This document shows, piece after piece, positions 7,742-16,597 of a stretch of 64,000 bases of DNA. The stretch spans positions 1 through 64,000 of the forward strand of contig CBDCOR010000009.1 in NCBI GenBank assembly GCA_965219855.1. The letters are read 5' to 3'. Position 1 is the first letter of the stretch. Every line of letters starts with the position of its first letter. Below the pieces are notes generated by a model, which did not search any database, was not told the DNA's origin, and was given only the letters and a program-made list of their open reading frames with translations. Position numbers and translations under genes: made by a program. The DNA is from CAUZIZ01 sp965219855. Its GTDB lineage: Bacteria > Acidobacteriota > UBA6911 > RPQK01 > JAJDTT01.

Positions 7742-10700
7742 ATGAAACATTCCTGCCATGGGTTTTTCGCGTCTTTGTTTTTCTTTTTTGGTGCGGCGCT
7801 TGGGGCTTCGGCTGTCGACGAAGGCAAGGTGGACTTTCAGCGCCAGATTCGGTCGATCCTTTCCGATGCCTGTTTCCAGTGCCACGGGCCCGATGCCAAG
7901 GCGCGAATGGCCGGACTGCGCCTCGACCTGCGGGAGACTGTCTTCCAGTCTCGGCTCTCGGGTGCACTGATCGCTCGCGGAGATTCGAGCAACAGCCTGA
8001 TCTACCAGCGGATCATCGATGAGGATGCTTCTCGCCGCATGCCACCCAAGTACTCCCACAAGGAGCTGCGGAGCGATCAGATCGACCTGATTCGCCGCTG
8101 GATCGATCAAGGCGCCTCCTGGGAAGAACACTGGGCATTCGTGCCTCCCGTACGTTCCGATCCGCCGCCAACGCAGCGGAAGGAGTGGGTCCGCAACCCG
8201 ATTGATGGCTTCGTCCTGGCGCGCCTGGAGGCAGAGGGACTGCAGCCTGCCCCCGAGGCGGACCGGCGGACGTTGGCACGACGAGTTTCTCTCGATATCA
8301 TCGGATTACCTCCCTCACCCGAGCAGGTGGAAGCCTTCCTGTCCGACGATTCGGTAGACGCTTACGAGAACCTGGTGGATGGACTGATGGGCTCCGCAGC
8401 TTATGGCGAGCACCGAGCCCGCTACTGGCTCGACGCTGCCCGCTACGCCGACACCCATGGTCTTCACATCGATAACTATCGAGAGATCTGGCCCTACCGG
8501 GATTGGGTCATCCAGGCGTTCAACCGAAACCTCCCCTTCGACCAGTTCAGCATCGAGCAGATAGGTGGCGACCTCCTTCCGAACCCCACTGAAAACCAGC
8601 TCATCGCTACTGGCTTTCACCGGTGCAACATCACGACCAACGAAGGCGGGGTAATTGCCGACGAGGTTCGGGTGATGTATGCCAAAGAACGGGTCGACAC
8701 GACTGGGACGGTCTGGCTGGGCCTCACGGTGGGCTGTGCGACCTGCCACGACCACAAGTTCGATCCCATCAGTCAGCGGGACTTCTACTCCCTAGCCGCG
8801 TTCTTTCGGAATACCACTCAGCAGCCGCTCGACAAGAACATCTTCGACACGCCACCTTTTGTCATTGTGCCTGCCAGAAGCGACCGAGAGCGCTGGAAGG
8901 AGCTGGGGGAAGCCGTACTGGCAGCGCGCCGAAGGGCTGCGGACAGCGAGGTCAAGGCTGGGGGTGACTTCGAAGAATGGCTGAAAAAGGGGCGGCGACA
9001 GTCCAGTGATGGTGATCGATTTGACGACTCCGAGATTCTCTCGCTTCGCCTGAGTTCTTCTCCAGAAGTGTGGATCGGAACAGAAACTGTGCCGTTTGAA
9101 CTGCCGCCGGGCGCTTCGGTAACGACCCAGGAAGGGGCTCCTGTCCTAGGCCTGACAGAAAAGGCATTCCTGGAGATTCCGGGTTTCGCAGGCTTGTCGG
9201 GAGACAAGCCTTTTACGATTTTCTCGAAGATCCGCCTGGGCGAGGAGCAGACAAATAGCGTGATCCTCAGTCAGTTCGACTCGGAAGAACAGCGAGGATG
9301 GGTCTGGGATCAGCGCAACGGTCAGCCGCAGATATCCTTGAGTGTTCAAGACGGGAGATCCATCGGTCTCGCCGGCACCGGAGAGCAGACGCTGAAGCCC
9401 GATCAGTGGCACCAGGTGGCCGTGAACTACGATGGTCGGCGCCAGCGTGGAGGGTTCACGCTCTACCTGGACGGACAGATCCTGACCAGCCAGAGCATCG
9501 GAAGAGCGATTCGAACCTTGCAGGGATCGATTCAAGCGGACGCTCCCCTGCTGGTGGGCACTCGTGATAGAGAGGGCGGTAGGAACGCCGGCAATTTCGA
9601 GGGAGCTATCCAAGACCTGCGGATTTTCGATCGTGCCCTCACCGAGTCGGAGGTCCGCCTGCTGACAAGGTGGGGCTCGGTCGTCAGCAGCGACGGGAAG
9701 GCGGCGACCGATCTTTCGAAGGAGGAGCGAGAAGCCCTGAAGCTCTACTATCTGGTGCGCAACGACCCGGATTTCCGAGAGGTGGACGCAGAGCTGCAGA
9801 CACTGCTGGATGAGCGAAGGGCGATTCTTCGGCGCAGCGCGATAACTCACGTCCAGGAGGAGAACCAGGACTCGGATCCGATGGCACACGTCCTTTTTCG
9901 AGGCATGTACGACCAGCCGAAGGACCAGGTTTCTCCCACCACGCCCGCCGTGCTCCCGCCGATGCCCGATTCTTTGCCCCGAAATCGGCTCGGGTTGGCC
10001 AGGTGGTTAATGCAGGATTCGAATCCGCTGACGGCCCGGGTCACGGCAAACCGTTTCTGGCAAGAGGTATTCGGCAGGGGACTGGTGGGGACGGCTGGGG
10101 ACTTTGGTTCTCAGGGTGAGGCCCCGTCCCATCCCGAATTGTTGGATTGGTTGGCGGTCGAATTCCGCGACTCGGGCTGGGATGTCAAGCATCTGTTTCG
10201 ATTGATGCTGGGATCGGCCACGTACAGGCAGTCGGCTCGCAGCACTGAAGTGAAACTCAAACTGGATCCTGCTAATCGCCTCTTTTCGCGGGGTCCCAGA
10301 TTCCGTTTGGATGGTGAAGTGGTTCGTGATTACGCGCTTGCCGCCAGTGGCCTCCTGGTGTCGAAGATTGGTGGACCCAGTGTGAAGCCCTATCAGCCAG
10401 AGGGGGTGTGGGAAGCCGTTGCGATGCACGGTAGCAACACCCGGTTCTACCAGCAGGACCTGGGTGAAAAGCTCTATCGGAGGAGCCTCTACACCTTCTG
10501 GAAGCGGTCGGCTCCCCCACCTACCATGACGATTTTCAACGCACCCTCGCGTGAGGAGTGCACTGTCCAGCGCGAGCGCACCAATACGCCTTTGCAGGCC
10601 TTGCTCACGATGAACGGTCCGCAGTTCTTCGAGGCTGCACGGCATCTGGCCCAGCGAGCCATCCACTCGGCGAGTGCCCTGGAGCGGCGCCTAGACTTCT

Positions 10701-10927
10701 TGGCCTCTCATCTTCTCTCCCGCCAGCTGCGGGCAAGGGAGCAGGAAATCGTCAAGCGCGCCTATCGTGATTATTCGCGCTTCTACCAGGAGAATCCGGA
10801 TCAATTGGGAGGGGCGTTGGCCGTGGGTAATTCCGAGCCCGACGGGAGCCTCCCCAAGGTCGAGTTCGCGGCCCTGACTCTGGTGGCCAACCAGCTTATG
10901 AATCTTGACGAGGTGTTGAACAAATGA
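7742..10927 (+). CDS. DUF1549/DUF1553 protein with cytochrome-like N-terminus and LamG domain
   Basis: A 1061-residue secreted protein with a signal peptide. The domain order is: PSCyt1-like haem motif CFQCH near residue 44; DUF1549 around 140-370 (ARRVSLDIIGLPPSPEQVEA, HRARYWLDAARYADTHG, a CATCH motif in VGCATCHDHKFDPIS); a LamG/concanavalin-like insert around 450-640 (PFTIFSKIRLGEEQ, WHQVAVNYDG); and DUF1553 from about 770 (NRLGLARWLMQDSNPLTARV, NTPLQALLTMNGPQF). These proteins are abundant in Planctomycetota and relatives. Their reaction is not established. The stop overlaps the start of the DUF1501 gene by four bases (ATGA), so the two are translationally coupled. Confidence 0.92.
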   Translation: MKHSCHGFFASLFFFFGAALGASAVDEGKVDFQRQIRSILSDACFQCHGPDAKARMAGLRLDLRETVFQSRLSGALIARGDSSNSLIYQRIIDEDASRRMPPKYSHKELRSDQIDLIRRWIDQGASWEEHWAFVPPVRSDPPPTQRKEWVRNPIDGFVLARLEAEGLQPAPEADRRTLARRVSLDIIGLPPSPEQVEAFLSDDSVDAYENLVDGLMGSAAYGEHRARYWLDAARYADTHGLHIDNYREIWPYRDWVIQAFNRNLPFDQFSIEQIGGDLLPNPTENQLIATGFHRCNITTNEGGVIADEVRVMYAKERVDTTGTVWLGLTVGCATCHDHKFDPISQRDFYSLAAFFRNTTQQPLDKNIFDTPPFVIVPARSDRERWKELGEAVLAARRRAADSEVKAGGDFEEWLKKGRRQSSDGDRFDDSEILSLRLSSSPEVWIGTETVPFELPPGASVTTQEGAPVLGLTEKAFLEIPGFAGLSGDKPFTIFSKIRLGEEQTNSVILSQFDSEEQRGWVWDQRNGQPQISLSVQDGRSIGLAGTGEQTLKPDQWHQVAVNYDGRRQRGGFTLYLDGQILTSQSIGRAIRTLQGSIQADAPLLVGTRDREGGRNAGNFEGAIQDLRIFDRALTESEVRLLTRWGSVVSSDGKAATDLSKEEREALKLYYLVRNDPDFREVDAELQTLLDERRAILRRSAITHVQEENQDSDPMAHVLFRGMYDQPKDQVSPTTPAVLPPMPDSLPRNRLGLARWLMQDSNPLTARVTANRFWQEVFGRGLVGTAGDFGSQGEAPSHPELLDWLAVEFRDSGWDVKHLFRLMLGSATYRQSARSTEVKLKLDPANRLFSRGPRFRLDGEVVRDYALAASGLLVSKIGGPSVKPYQPEGVWEAVAMHGSNTRFYQQDLGEKLYRRSLYTFWKRSAPPPTMTIFNAPSREECTVQRERTNTPLQALLTMNGPQFFEAARHLAQRAIHSASALERRLDFLASHLLSRQLRAREQEIVKRAYRDYSRFYQENPDQLGGALAVGNSEPDGSLPKVEFAALTLVANQLMNLDEVLNK

Positions 10928-12417
10928 GCCGTAGAGGGTTATCAGCTTCCAGTCTTTGCGACGAAGCCGTTCGCGTCGAAACCCGGCGCCAGTTCTTTGC
11001 ACGTGGCGCTCGTGGTCTGGGTGTGGCGGCCCTCGCGACTCTGGCGGGCGACGAGTCGGCTGCCCGGGCAGTTACGAAACTTGATGCCGGCGGGGGATTG
11101 CCCCACCTGCCCCACTTTGCTCCTAAGGCCAAACGCGCCATTTATCTGCACATGGTGGGCGCACCGCCCCAGATGGAAACCTTCGATTACAAGCCGACGA
11201 TGATGGAATGGCTCGACAAGGATCTCCCCGATTCCATCCGAAGAGGCCAGCGCCTGACAACCATGACATCGGGCCAGGATCGCTTCCCGATTGTGCCCTC
11301 GTCGTTCAAGTTCGAACAGTATGGGGAGAACGGCGCCTGGGTCTCCGAGCTGCTGCCCTACACGGCCCGGATGGTGGACGATCTGGCGATCATTCGGTCG
11401 ATGCACACCGAAGCAATCAACCACGAGCCCGCGATTACTTTTATCCAGACCGGTCAGCAGATCCCGGGTCGACCTTGTATCGGATCGTGGGTCTCCTACG
11501 GCCTCGGGAGTATGAACCGGGATTTGCCCACTTTCGTAGTCCTGAACGCCAGTCACACGCATCCGAAGGCCAACGTTCAGGCCATCTCCGCCAGATTGTG
11601 GAGCTCTGGTTTCCTCTCTTCCAGATTTGCCGGTATTGCTTTGCGTTCTGGGGTAGATCCGGTCCTCTATATCAACAATCCGGAGGGGGTTCCTAGTGAG
11701 CTGCGCCGCCGGATGCTGGATGCCCTGGGAGAGATGAACCGGGTTCAGCACGAACGAATCGGTGACCCCGAGACGCTGTCGAGGATCCAGCGGTACGAGA
11801 TGGCTTTCCGAATGCAGGCGTCGGTGCCCGAGCTGACCGATCTTTCCAAGGAATCCAAGAGTACCTACGAACTCTACGGCGAGGATGCGAAGAACCCAGG
11901 GACTTTTGCTCACAGCTGCCTCATGGCCCGACGACTGGTAGAACGAGACGTGCGGTTTGTCCAGATCTACCACCGGGGTTGGGACGTGCACCGAGAAGTT
12001 CCCCAGGTGCTGCCGACTCAATGCAAGGATGTCGATCAGGGTTGCTGGGGGCTGGTTCAGGACTTGAAGCAGCGAGGCCTGTTGGAGGATACACTCGTCA
12101 TCTGGGGAGGGGAGTTTGGCCGCACCATCTACTGCCAGGGAACGCTGACAGACGAGACCTACGGACGGGACCACCACCCCCGCTGCTTCAGCTTGTGGAT
12201 GGCAGGAGGAGGTGTCAAGGGAGGTACTGTCTACGGGGAGACAGATGAGTTTTCCTACAACATCCTGCGCGATCCTGTGCACGTTCGGGACTTCCAGGCA
12301 ACGCTACTCCATCTGTTTGGCATCAATCACGATCAGTTCAGCTTCCGGCATCAGGGACTCGACAAGCGGCTGACCGGAGTCGAGCCTGCCAAGGTAGTGA
12401 CTCCGATTCTGGTTTAG
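10924..12417 (+). CDS. DUF1501 protein (alkaline phosphatase-fold), Tat-type leader
   Basis: A 497-residue DUF1501 protein. The leader has arginines then TRRQFFARGARGLGVAALAT, a Tat-like signal. Family signatures include AKRAIYLHMVGAPPQMETFD near residue 75, NHEPAITFIQTGQQIPGRP, SWVSYGLGSMNRDLPTFVVL, DTLVIWGGEFGRTIYCQG, and GRDHHPRCFSLWMAGGGVKG with the C-terminal metal-site type motif. DUF1501 proteins are related to sulfatase/phosphatase folds. They are almost always encoded beside a DUF1549/DUF1553 protein, as here with a 4-base overlap. The enzymatic role is unproven. Confidence 0.92.
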   Translation: MSRRGLSASSLCDEAVRVETRRQFFARGARGLGVAALATLAGDESAARAVTKLDAGGGLPHLPHFAPKAKRAIYLHMVGAPPQMETFDYKPTMMEWLDKDLPDSIRRGQRLTTMTSGQDRFPIVPSSFKFEQYGENGAWVSELLPYTARMVDDLAIIRSMHTEAINHEPAITFIQTGQQIPGRPCIGSWVSYGLGSMNRDLPTFVVLNASHTHPKANVQAISARLWSSGFLSSRFAGIALRSGVDPVLYINNPEGVPSELRRRMLDALGEMNRVQHERIGDPETLSRIQRYEMAFRMQASVPELTDLSKESKSTYELYGEDAKNPGTFAHSCLMARRLVERDVRFVQIYHRGWDVHREVPQVLPTQCKDVDQGCWGLVQDLKQRGLLEDTLVIWGGEFGRTIYCQGTLTDETYGRDHHPRCFSLWMAGGGVKGGTVYGETDEFSYNILRDPVHVRDFQATLLHLFGINHDQFSFRHQGLDKRLTGVEPAKVVTPILV

Positions 12418-12430
12418 AAAGCGTCCGCGC

Positions 12431-12590
12431 CTAAGCTGAACTTCATTTACGAACGTGGCTTCGGTCTCCAGGCCGAAATCTTTTTCCTTCGAGCTGTTGG
12501 CTCGATCCACGGCGGCCTGGAGACCGCTGCCACGCCCGGACCAGAAGTTTCTTTCTCGAATGGGGCCAGCGATCCTGGGGTCGGAACTGC
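12431..12590. repeat. Dispersed hairpin repeat with flanking tail
   Basis: The copy begins CTAAGCTGAACTTCATT, followed by the arm GGTCTCCAGGCCG, the internal hairpin CGAGCTGTTGGCTCG, the second arm CGGCGGCCTGGAGACC and a tail GTTTCTTTCTCGAATGGGGC that recurs near 19945, 46925 and 47085. No gene lies in 12418-12686. Confidence 0.8.
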
Positions 12591-12686
12591 CCCGGAAGTT
12601 TATGGCGGATCCCGTCTGTGGAAGTTGGAGTCCCACGAAACATCCGCGTGGTCGGCACGTAAAGGGATTGTCATAAGGGGGATGTC

Positions 12687-13469
12687 ATGGGCTACGGTCG
12701 TTTTTTGTCAAAGTTCTTCGTTCTTTTCATTGGCATTCTGATTGTCAACGCTTCCTGGTCCACCGCCCAGGACCGTCAAAGAGGACGCGGAGGCGGCTTC
12801 GGCCGGGGTTTGGACAAGTCAAGGTTGATTCGCTCAGAGCAGGTCCAAAAGGAACTTGGCATCACGCCTCAGCAGAAAGAAGAGATCGACGCGGCGACGG
12901 GATCGGGGCAAGAGGAACTCCGCGGACTGAGATCCGGCTTGCGTGACCTTTCGGGGGAAGAGCGAGATCAGCGAATGGCCGAGTTGCGGAGTTTGCAGCA
13001 GGAGCTGAACCTGAAGGCGTCGAAGCAGATTGAGGGTGTTCTCACTCGGGAGCAGGCTGAACGTCTCGACCAGATCATGCTTCAACTACGGGGGGCCCGT
13101 GCCTTGATCGAGACCGATATGGTCCAGAAGTTGGAGCTATCGGAGGATCAGGGCAATGAGATCCGCCACATCTTCAAAGAGCAGGAAGAAGCGCAACGCG
13201 AGATGTTCCAGGGCGCCTCACGCGAGAATCGCCGCGAACTATTCGCCCAGATGAGAGAGATGCGGGCGAAGGGCGAGTCCCAGGCGTTTGCCGTCCTGAC
13301 CCAGAAGCAGGACTCGGAGTTCAAACGGCTGAAAGGTGCGGCATTCGAGGTGGACCGAGCTAGCTTGTTTGGTGGTCGAGGAGGGTTCGGTGGTTTCGGA
13401 GGAGGGAGGGGCGGCGGGCGGCGTGGCCGAGAGAACGAGCCCCGCGTTCGTCCGCCCTCGGAACCCTGA
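12687..13469 (+). CDS. Secreted LTXXQ/Spy-like helical protein with Gly-Arg-rich tail
   Basis: A 260-residue protein. It has a signal peptide (FFVLFIGILIVNASWSTAQ) and an Arg/Gly-rich patch at 31-42. Two repeats of a four-helix CpxP/Spy-like type follow: LIRSEQVQKELGITPQQKEE and MVQKLELSEDQGNEIRHIFK, each followed by charged helices. The last 40 residues are GGRGGFGGFGGGRGGGRRGR. This architecture is common in Planctomycetota-like secretomes; related Spy proteins act as periplasmic chaperones, but the role here is unknown. ATG is at 12687 after GGGGGATGTC. The next gene starts 77 bases downstream and is probably cotranscribed. Confidence 0.8.
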   Translation: MGYGRFLSKFFVLFIGILIVNASWSTAQDRQRGRGGGFGRGLDKSRLIRSEQVQKELGITPQQKEEIDAATGSGQEELRGLRSGLRDLSGEERDQRMAELRSLQQELNLKASKQIEGVLTREQAERLDQIMLQLRGARALIETDMVQKLELSEDQGNEIRHIFKEQEEAQREMFQGASRENRRELFAQMREMRAKGESQAFAVLTQKQDSEFKRLKGAAFEVDRASLFGGRGGFGGFGGGRGGGRRGRENEPRVRPPSEP

Positions 13470-13545
13470 TCTCATTGTTTTCGTCATCCTGTTAATAAAT
13501 GTTCGAATCAGCGCGGTTCAACGCGCCTTCTCGGAGGGACTTGGC

Positions 13546-14835
13546 ATGAATCAGCTCCTCGCTTACGGAGTGGCTGGACTGTTAGCAATCGTTGGTACTT
13601 GCCTCGGAGGTGACGAGTGGTCTCGCTTCCGTGGACCCAACGGATCTGCGGTGAGCATGGAGACGGACCTGCCAATGGCTTGGAGCGACGAAAAGGGGGT
13701 GCTCTGGAAGACCAAGCTTCCGGGACCTGGGTCCTCCAGCCCGATCGTGATCGGTGATCGGATCTTTATTACTGCCTACTCCGGGTACGGCGACCTCGCC
13801 CCCGATATTGATGCCGGTGAACAGAAGGATTTGGGATTTCACGTGATTTGTGTGGACCGGACGAGCGGACGAATCCTGTGGCAGAAGCCGGTCCAGCCCA
13901 AGTTGCCAGAGTCTCCCTTCAGACCCCCAGGAACCTCATCCCATGGCTATTCCTCGAGCACTCCGACCTCGGACGGAGAGAGGGTTTATACGTTCTTTGG
14001 GAAGACGGGGGTGTTCGCGTTCGACCTCGAGGGGAAGCAGCTTTGGCATGCCGATGTCGGATCGAGCCTTGACCGGATGAGATTTGGCTCGGGTGCCAGT
14101 CCTATTCTCTTTCAGGACCTATTGATCGTGAATGCATCGATTGAGGGTTCTGCGATCGTCGGCCTGGACAAGCGCACCGGCCTCGAAGTCTGGAAGGCCC
14201 CCTTTTCCGGTTACGGGGGTTCTTGGAGCACGCCGATCCTGGTTGAGGTAGAGGGCGGCCGAAAGGATCTCGTGGTCGCAGTGACGGACGAGGTCTGGGG
14301 ACTGAACCCCGAGACTGGAAAGCTGCGCTGGTATGCGACGACCGATCAAGGGCAACCGATCTGTCCCAGCGTGATCGCGCAAGACGGGATCGTCTATGCC
14401 ATTGGTGGCCGGCGTGGCAAAGCGATCGCGGTTCGGGCGGGCGGCAAGGGCGACGTTACCGAGACCCATATGCTCTGGACGGCAAATGTGGGGTCCTACG
14501 TCACCTCACCACTGATCCATGAGGGCCACCTCTACTGGGTGAATGACCGCGGCATCGCCCATTGTGTTGATGCGAAGACCGGCAAGGTCGTTTTCCAGAA
14601 GCGATTATCAGGTGCCCGCCAGGTCTACGCGTCTGCCGTGTTGGCCGCTGGGAAATTGTACGTTGTCTCTCGTGAAGCGGGCACTTTCGTCTTGGCAGCC
14701 AAGTCAGAGTTCGAACAATTGGCCCACAACGAACTGAAGTCCGATTCCAGCATCTTTAACGCCAGTCCGGCCGTGGACAAGGGAAAGCTACTGCTTCGTT
14801 CCAACCAATTTCTCTACAGTATCGGGCAAGACTGA
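13546..14835 (+). CDS. Secreted PQQ-like beta-propeller protein
   Basis: About 429 residues from ATG 13546, which has GGAGGG upstream and yields a signal peptide (MNQLLAYGVAGLLAIVGTCL). The open frame extends 70 codons upstream, but that part overlaps the previous gene and lacks features. It begins the typical EWSRFRGPNGSAVS. It then repeats PQQ/outer-membrane-assembly-like blades: DRTSGRILWQKPVQ, DLEGKQLWHADVG, DKRTGLEVWKAPF, NPETGKLRWYATTDQG, DAKTGKVVFQKRL. There is no dehydrogenase catalytic domain, so it is a propeller-only secreted protein. It resembles the minus-strand protein at 38315-39745, which suggests two family members in one region. Confidence 0.85.
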   Translation: MNQLLAYGVAGLLAIVGTCLGGDEWSRFRGPNGSAVSMETDLPMAWSDEKGVLWKTKLPGPGSSSPIVIGDRIFITAYSGYGDLAPDIDAGEQKDLGFHVICVDRTSGRILWQKPVQPKLPESPFRPPGTSSHGYSSSTPTSDGERVYTFFGKTGVFAFDLEGKQLWHADVGSSLDRMRFGSGASPILFQDLLIVNASIEGSAIVGLDKRTGLEVWKAPFSGYGGSWSTPILVEVEGGRKDLVVAVTDEVWGLNPETGKLRWYATTDQGQPICPSVIAQDGIVYAIGGRRGKAIAVRAGGKGDVTETHMLWTANVGSYVTSPLIHEGHLYWVNDRGIAHCVDAKTGKVVFQKRLSGARQVYASAVLAAGKLYVVSREAGTFVLAAKSEFEQLAHNELKSDSSIFNASPAVDKGKLLLRSNQFLYSIGQD

Positions 14836-14972
14836 TCCGCCTTTCGAGCCCTTAGAGCGAGTCCTTCATCCTTCAGCTATTGACTAAATCCGTGCCGGGT
14901 CCTAAGTGCGGCTTGCCAAATAGGACGCTTTGGGGTCCAATAGAGTCTTGATACAGCAACGGAATCGGGTTC

Positions 14973-14997
14973 GATGCCGAGATTTCGGTTCGGCATC
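14973..14997. promoter_or_regulatory. 8-bp dyad upstream of the RiPP precursor gene
   Basis: GATGCCGA and TCGGCATC are a perfect inverted repeat separated by nine bases, ending about 30 bases before the precursor ATG and 15 before its AAAGGAGG ribosome binding site. It could be an operator for a dimeric regulator or a 5'-UTR hairpin. No regulator gene is adjacent and no convincing -35/-10 pair was identified. Confidence 0.4.
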
Positions 14998-15027
14998 TTC
15001 TAGTAACACTTTAAAGGAGGCAGCGAC

Positions 15028-15495
15028 ATGGACCCCAAAGATCTGAATCGACGCGACTTTCACAAGCTCTCGATGGCCGCTCTGGGCGGTGTCATCGGCG
15101 GCGTGGTTTTTTCCAACTGTGGACCGGCTGAGAAACCAGCGGAAGAGGCGCCCCCAGCGAGCGAGGCACCTCCAGCCGAAAAGCCACCCGTGGAAACTGC
15201 TGAGAAACACGTCTGTCGCGGATTGAACGCCTGCAAGGGCCAAGGTGCCGGGGGCGAAAACTCCTGCGCCGGTTCGGGTGGATGCGCCACCTCCGCAGCG
15301 CACTCCTGCAAGGGTTCCAACGAGTGCAAGGGACAGGGTGGATGTGGCGAAACTCCGGGTGCCAATGCCTGTAAGGGCCAGGGCGCCTGTGCCGTACCGC
15401 TTCAGGACCATGCCTGGGGAAAGGCCCGCACGCAGTTCGAAGAAAAGATGAAGGGCATGGGCAAGGCGGTCGCCGACGCTCCGCCGGCAGGTTAA
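15028..15495 (+). CDS. Cys-rich RiPP precursor of MNIO (bufferin-like) cluster
   Basis: A 155-residue protein with a strong ribosome binding site (AAAGGAGG, 7 bases before ATG). Residues 8-30 form a Tat-like leader (RRDFHKLSMAALGGVIGG) leading to Cys31 in a possible lipobox (VFSNC). A Pro/Glu/Ala-rich linker covers 34-60. The core at 63-121 has nine cysteines, arranged mostly as C-x5-C units: CRGLNAC, CAGSGGC, CKGSNEC, CKGQGGC, CKGQGAC. A charged C-terminal helix (RTQFEEKMKGMGK) ends it. It is followed by a DUF692 MNIO enzyme and a DUF2063 protein, the known arrangement of bufferins, whose cysteines are modified to bind copper. The metal and modification here are inference. Confidence 0.85.
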   Translation: MDPKDLNRRDFHKLSMAALGGVIGGVVFSNCGPAEKPAEEAPPASEAPPAEKPPVETAEKHVCRGLNACKGQGAGGENSCAGSGGCATSAAHSCKGSNECKGQGGCGETPGANACKGQGACAVPLQDHAWGKARTQFEEKMKGMGKAVADAPPAG

Positions 15496-15550
15496 GCACC
15501 TCGCTGTGCTCTACCCGTGGGTATTCAATCTGAATTACCCCGGAATCTAC

Positions 15551-15603
15551 GCCGCTCTTGTCGTGTCGTCGTGTTCCAAACATGACGACACGACGAAGAC
15601 GGC
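15551..15603 (+). promoter_or_regulatory. Intergenic hairpin between precursor and MNIO genes
   Basis: GTCGTGTCGTCGTG and CATGACGACACGAC form a near-perfect stem around a 7-base loop (TTCCAAA). Outer pairs GCCG/CGGC extend it to about 23 positions with a few mismatches. There is no T-run after it, so it is not a standard intrinsic terminator. A processing, stabilising or attenuating hairpin that keeps precursor mRNA above enzyme mRNA is plausible. Confidence 0.55.
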
Positions 15604-15627
15604 GCTGTGTCTCCACTAGAGAAACCC

Positions 15628-16596
15628 ATGGCAGTTCCACGTCTCGGACATCCCAACCTGGGGCTCGGTGTCGGCCTGAGGACCACCCACTTTCCCTACA
15701 TTCTCGAGCATCAACCCGCAGTAGACTGGTTCGAGATCATTTCGGAAAACTTCATGGATTCCAGGGGGAGACCGCGCTATGTTCTCGAGCAGATCTGCGA
15801 ACGCTATCAGGTGGTAATGCATGGGGTCTCTCTGTCGATCGGTTCCACCGACCCACTGGACTTCGAGTATCTAGCAAAGCTCAGAGCCCTGGCCAAGGAT
15901 GTCAAGGCGCTTTGGGTGTCGGACCATCTTTGCTGGACCGGAGTGGCGGGGCGAAACACTCATGACCTCCTCCCCATTCCCTTCACCGAAGAGACCCTCA
16001 AACACGTAGTCGAGCGTGTACGGGTGGTGCAGGACTTCCTGGAGCGCCCGCTGGTGCTGGAGAATCCCAGCACCTATCTCATGTTCTCGGAGTCGACCTT
16101 GAGTGAGTGGGAATTCATTACCCGGATGGCAGAAGAAGCCGATTGCGGACTGCTCCTTGACGTGAACAATACCTACGTTTCCAGTTTCAATCACGAGCTG
16201 GACCCGGTGGAGTTCATTGATTCCGTCCCCCATGACCGCGTGGTGCAGTTTCATCTGGCCGGCCACAGCAACTACGAGACTCATTTGATAGACACCCACG
16301 ATAACTACGTCATCCCACCGGTTTGGGGCCTCTACCAGCAGGCCCACAGGCTGACCGGAGGTGTTTCCACGCTGCTGGAGTGGGATGCCAGGATTCCCCC
16401 GTTTCCAGAGGTTCATGCCGAGGTTCTCAAGGCCAAGAAGTTCATGGGAGAACGTCTCCAGAAGCCGGTGTCGTTGGTTGAAGAGGAGCTGGTTTTGGCC
16501 CACTCCATGCCGCAGGAGTCGCCTGCCGAGCACGGACGCCAGGATGCGTCCTGGGTCCCCCATCCGCTGCATCACATCGTTCCTGAGGTTCGTTGA
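15628..16596 (+). CDS. MNIO-family RiPP-modifying enzyme (DUF692)
   Basis: A multinuclear non-haem iron-dependent oxidative enzyme with a TIM-barrel fold, about 322 residues from ATG 15628 (a GTG seven codons upstream is an alternative). Expected metal-binding segments are all present: VDWFEIISENFMDSRGRP, MHGVSLSIGSTDPLD, WVSDHLCWTGVAGRNTHDLL, PLVLENPSTYLMF, LLLDVNNTYVSSFNH, VVQFHLAGHSNYETHLIDTH and a late LLEWD. Characterised relatives (MbnB, bufferin enzymes) oxidise cysteines of a precursor with O2. It lies between the Cys-rich precursor and the DUF2063 gene, which starts one base after this stop. Confidence 0.92.
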   Translation: MAVPRLGHPNLGLGVGLRTTHFPYILEHQPAVDWFEIISENFMDSRGRPRYVLEQICERYQVVMHGVSLSIGSTDPLDFEYLAKLRALAKDVKALWVSDHLCWTGVAGRNTHDLLPIPFTEETLKHVVERVRVVQDFLERPLVLENPSTYLMFSESTLSEWEFITRMAEEADCGLLLDVNNTYVSSFNHELDPVEFIDSVPHDRVVQFHLAGHSNYETHLIDTHDNYVIPPVWGLYQQAHRLTGGVSTLLEWDARIPPFPEVHAEVLKAKKFMGERLQKPVSLVEEELVLAHSMPQESPAEHGRQDASWVPHPLHHIVPEVR

Positions 16597-16597
16597 G

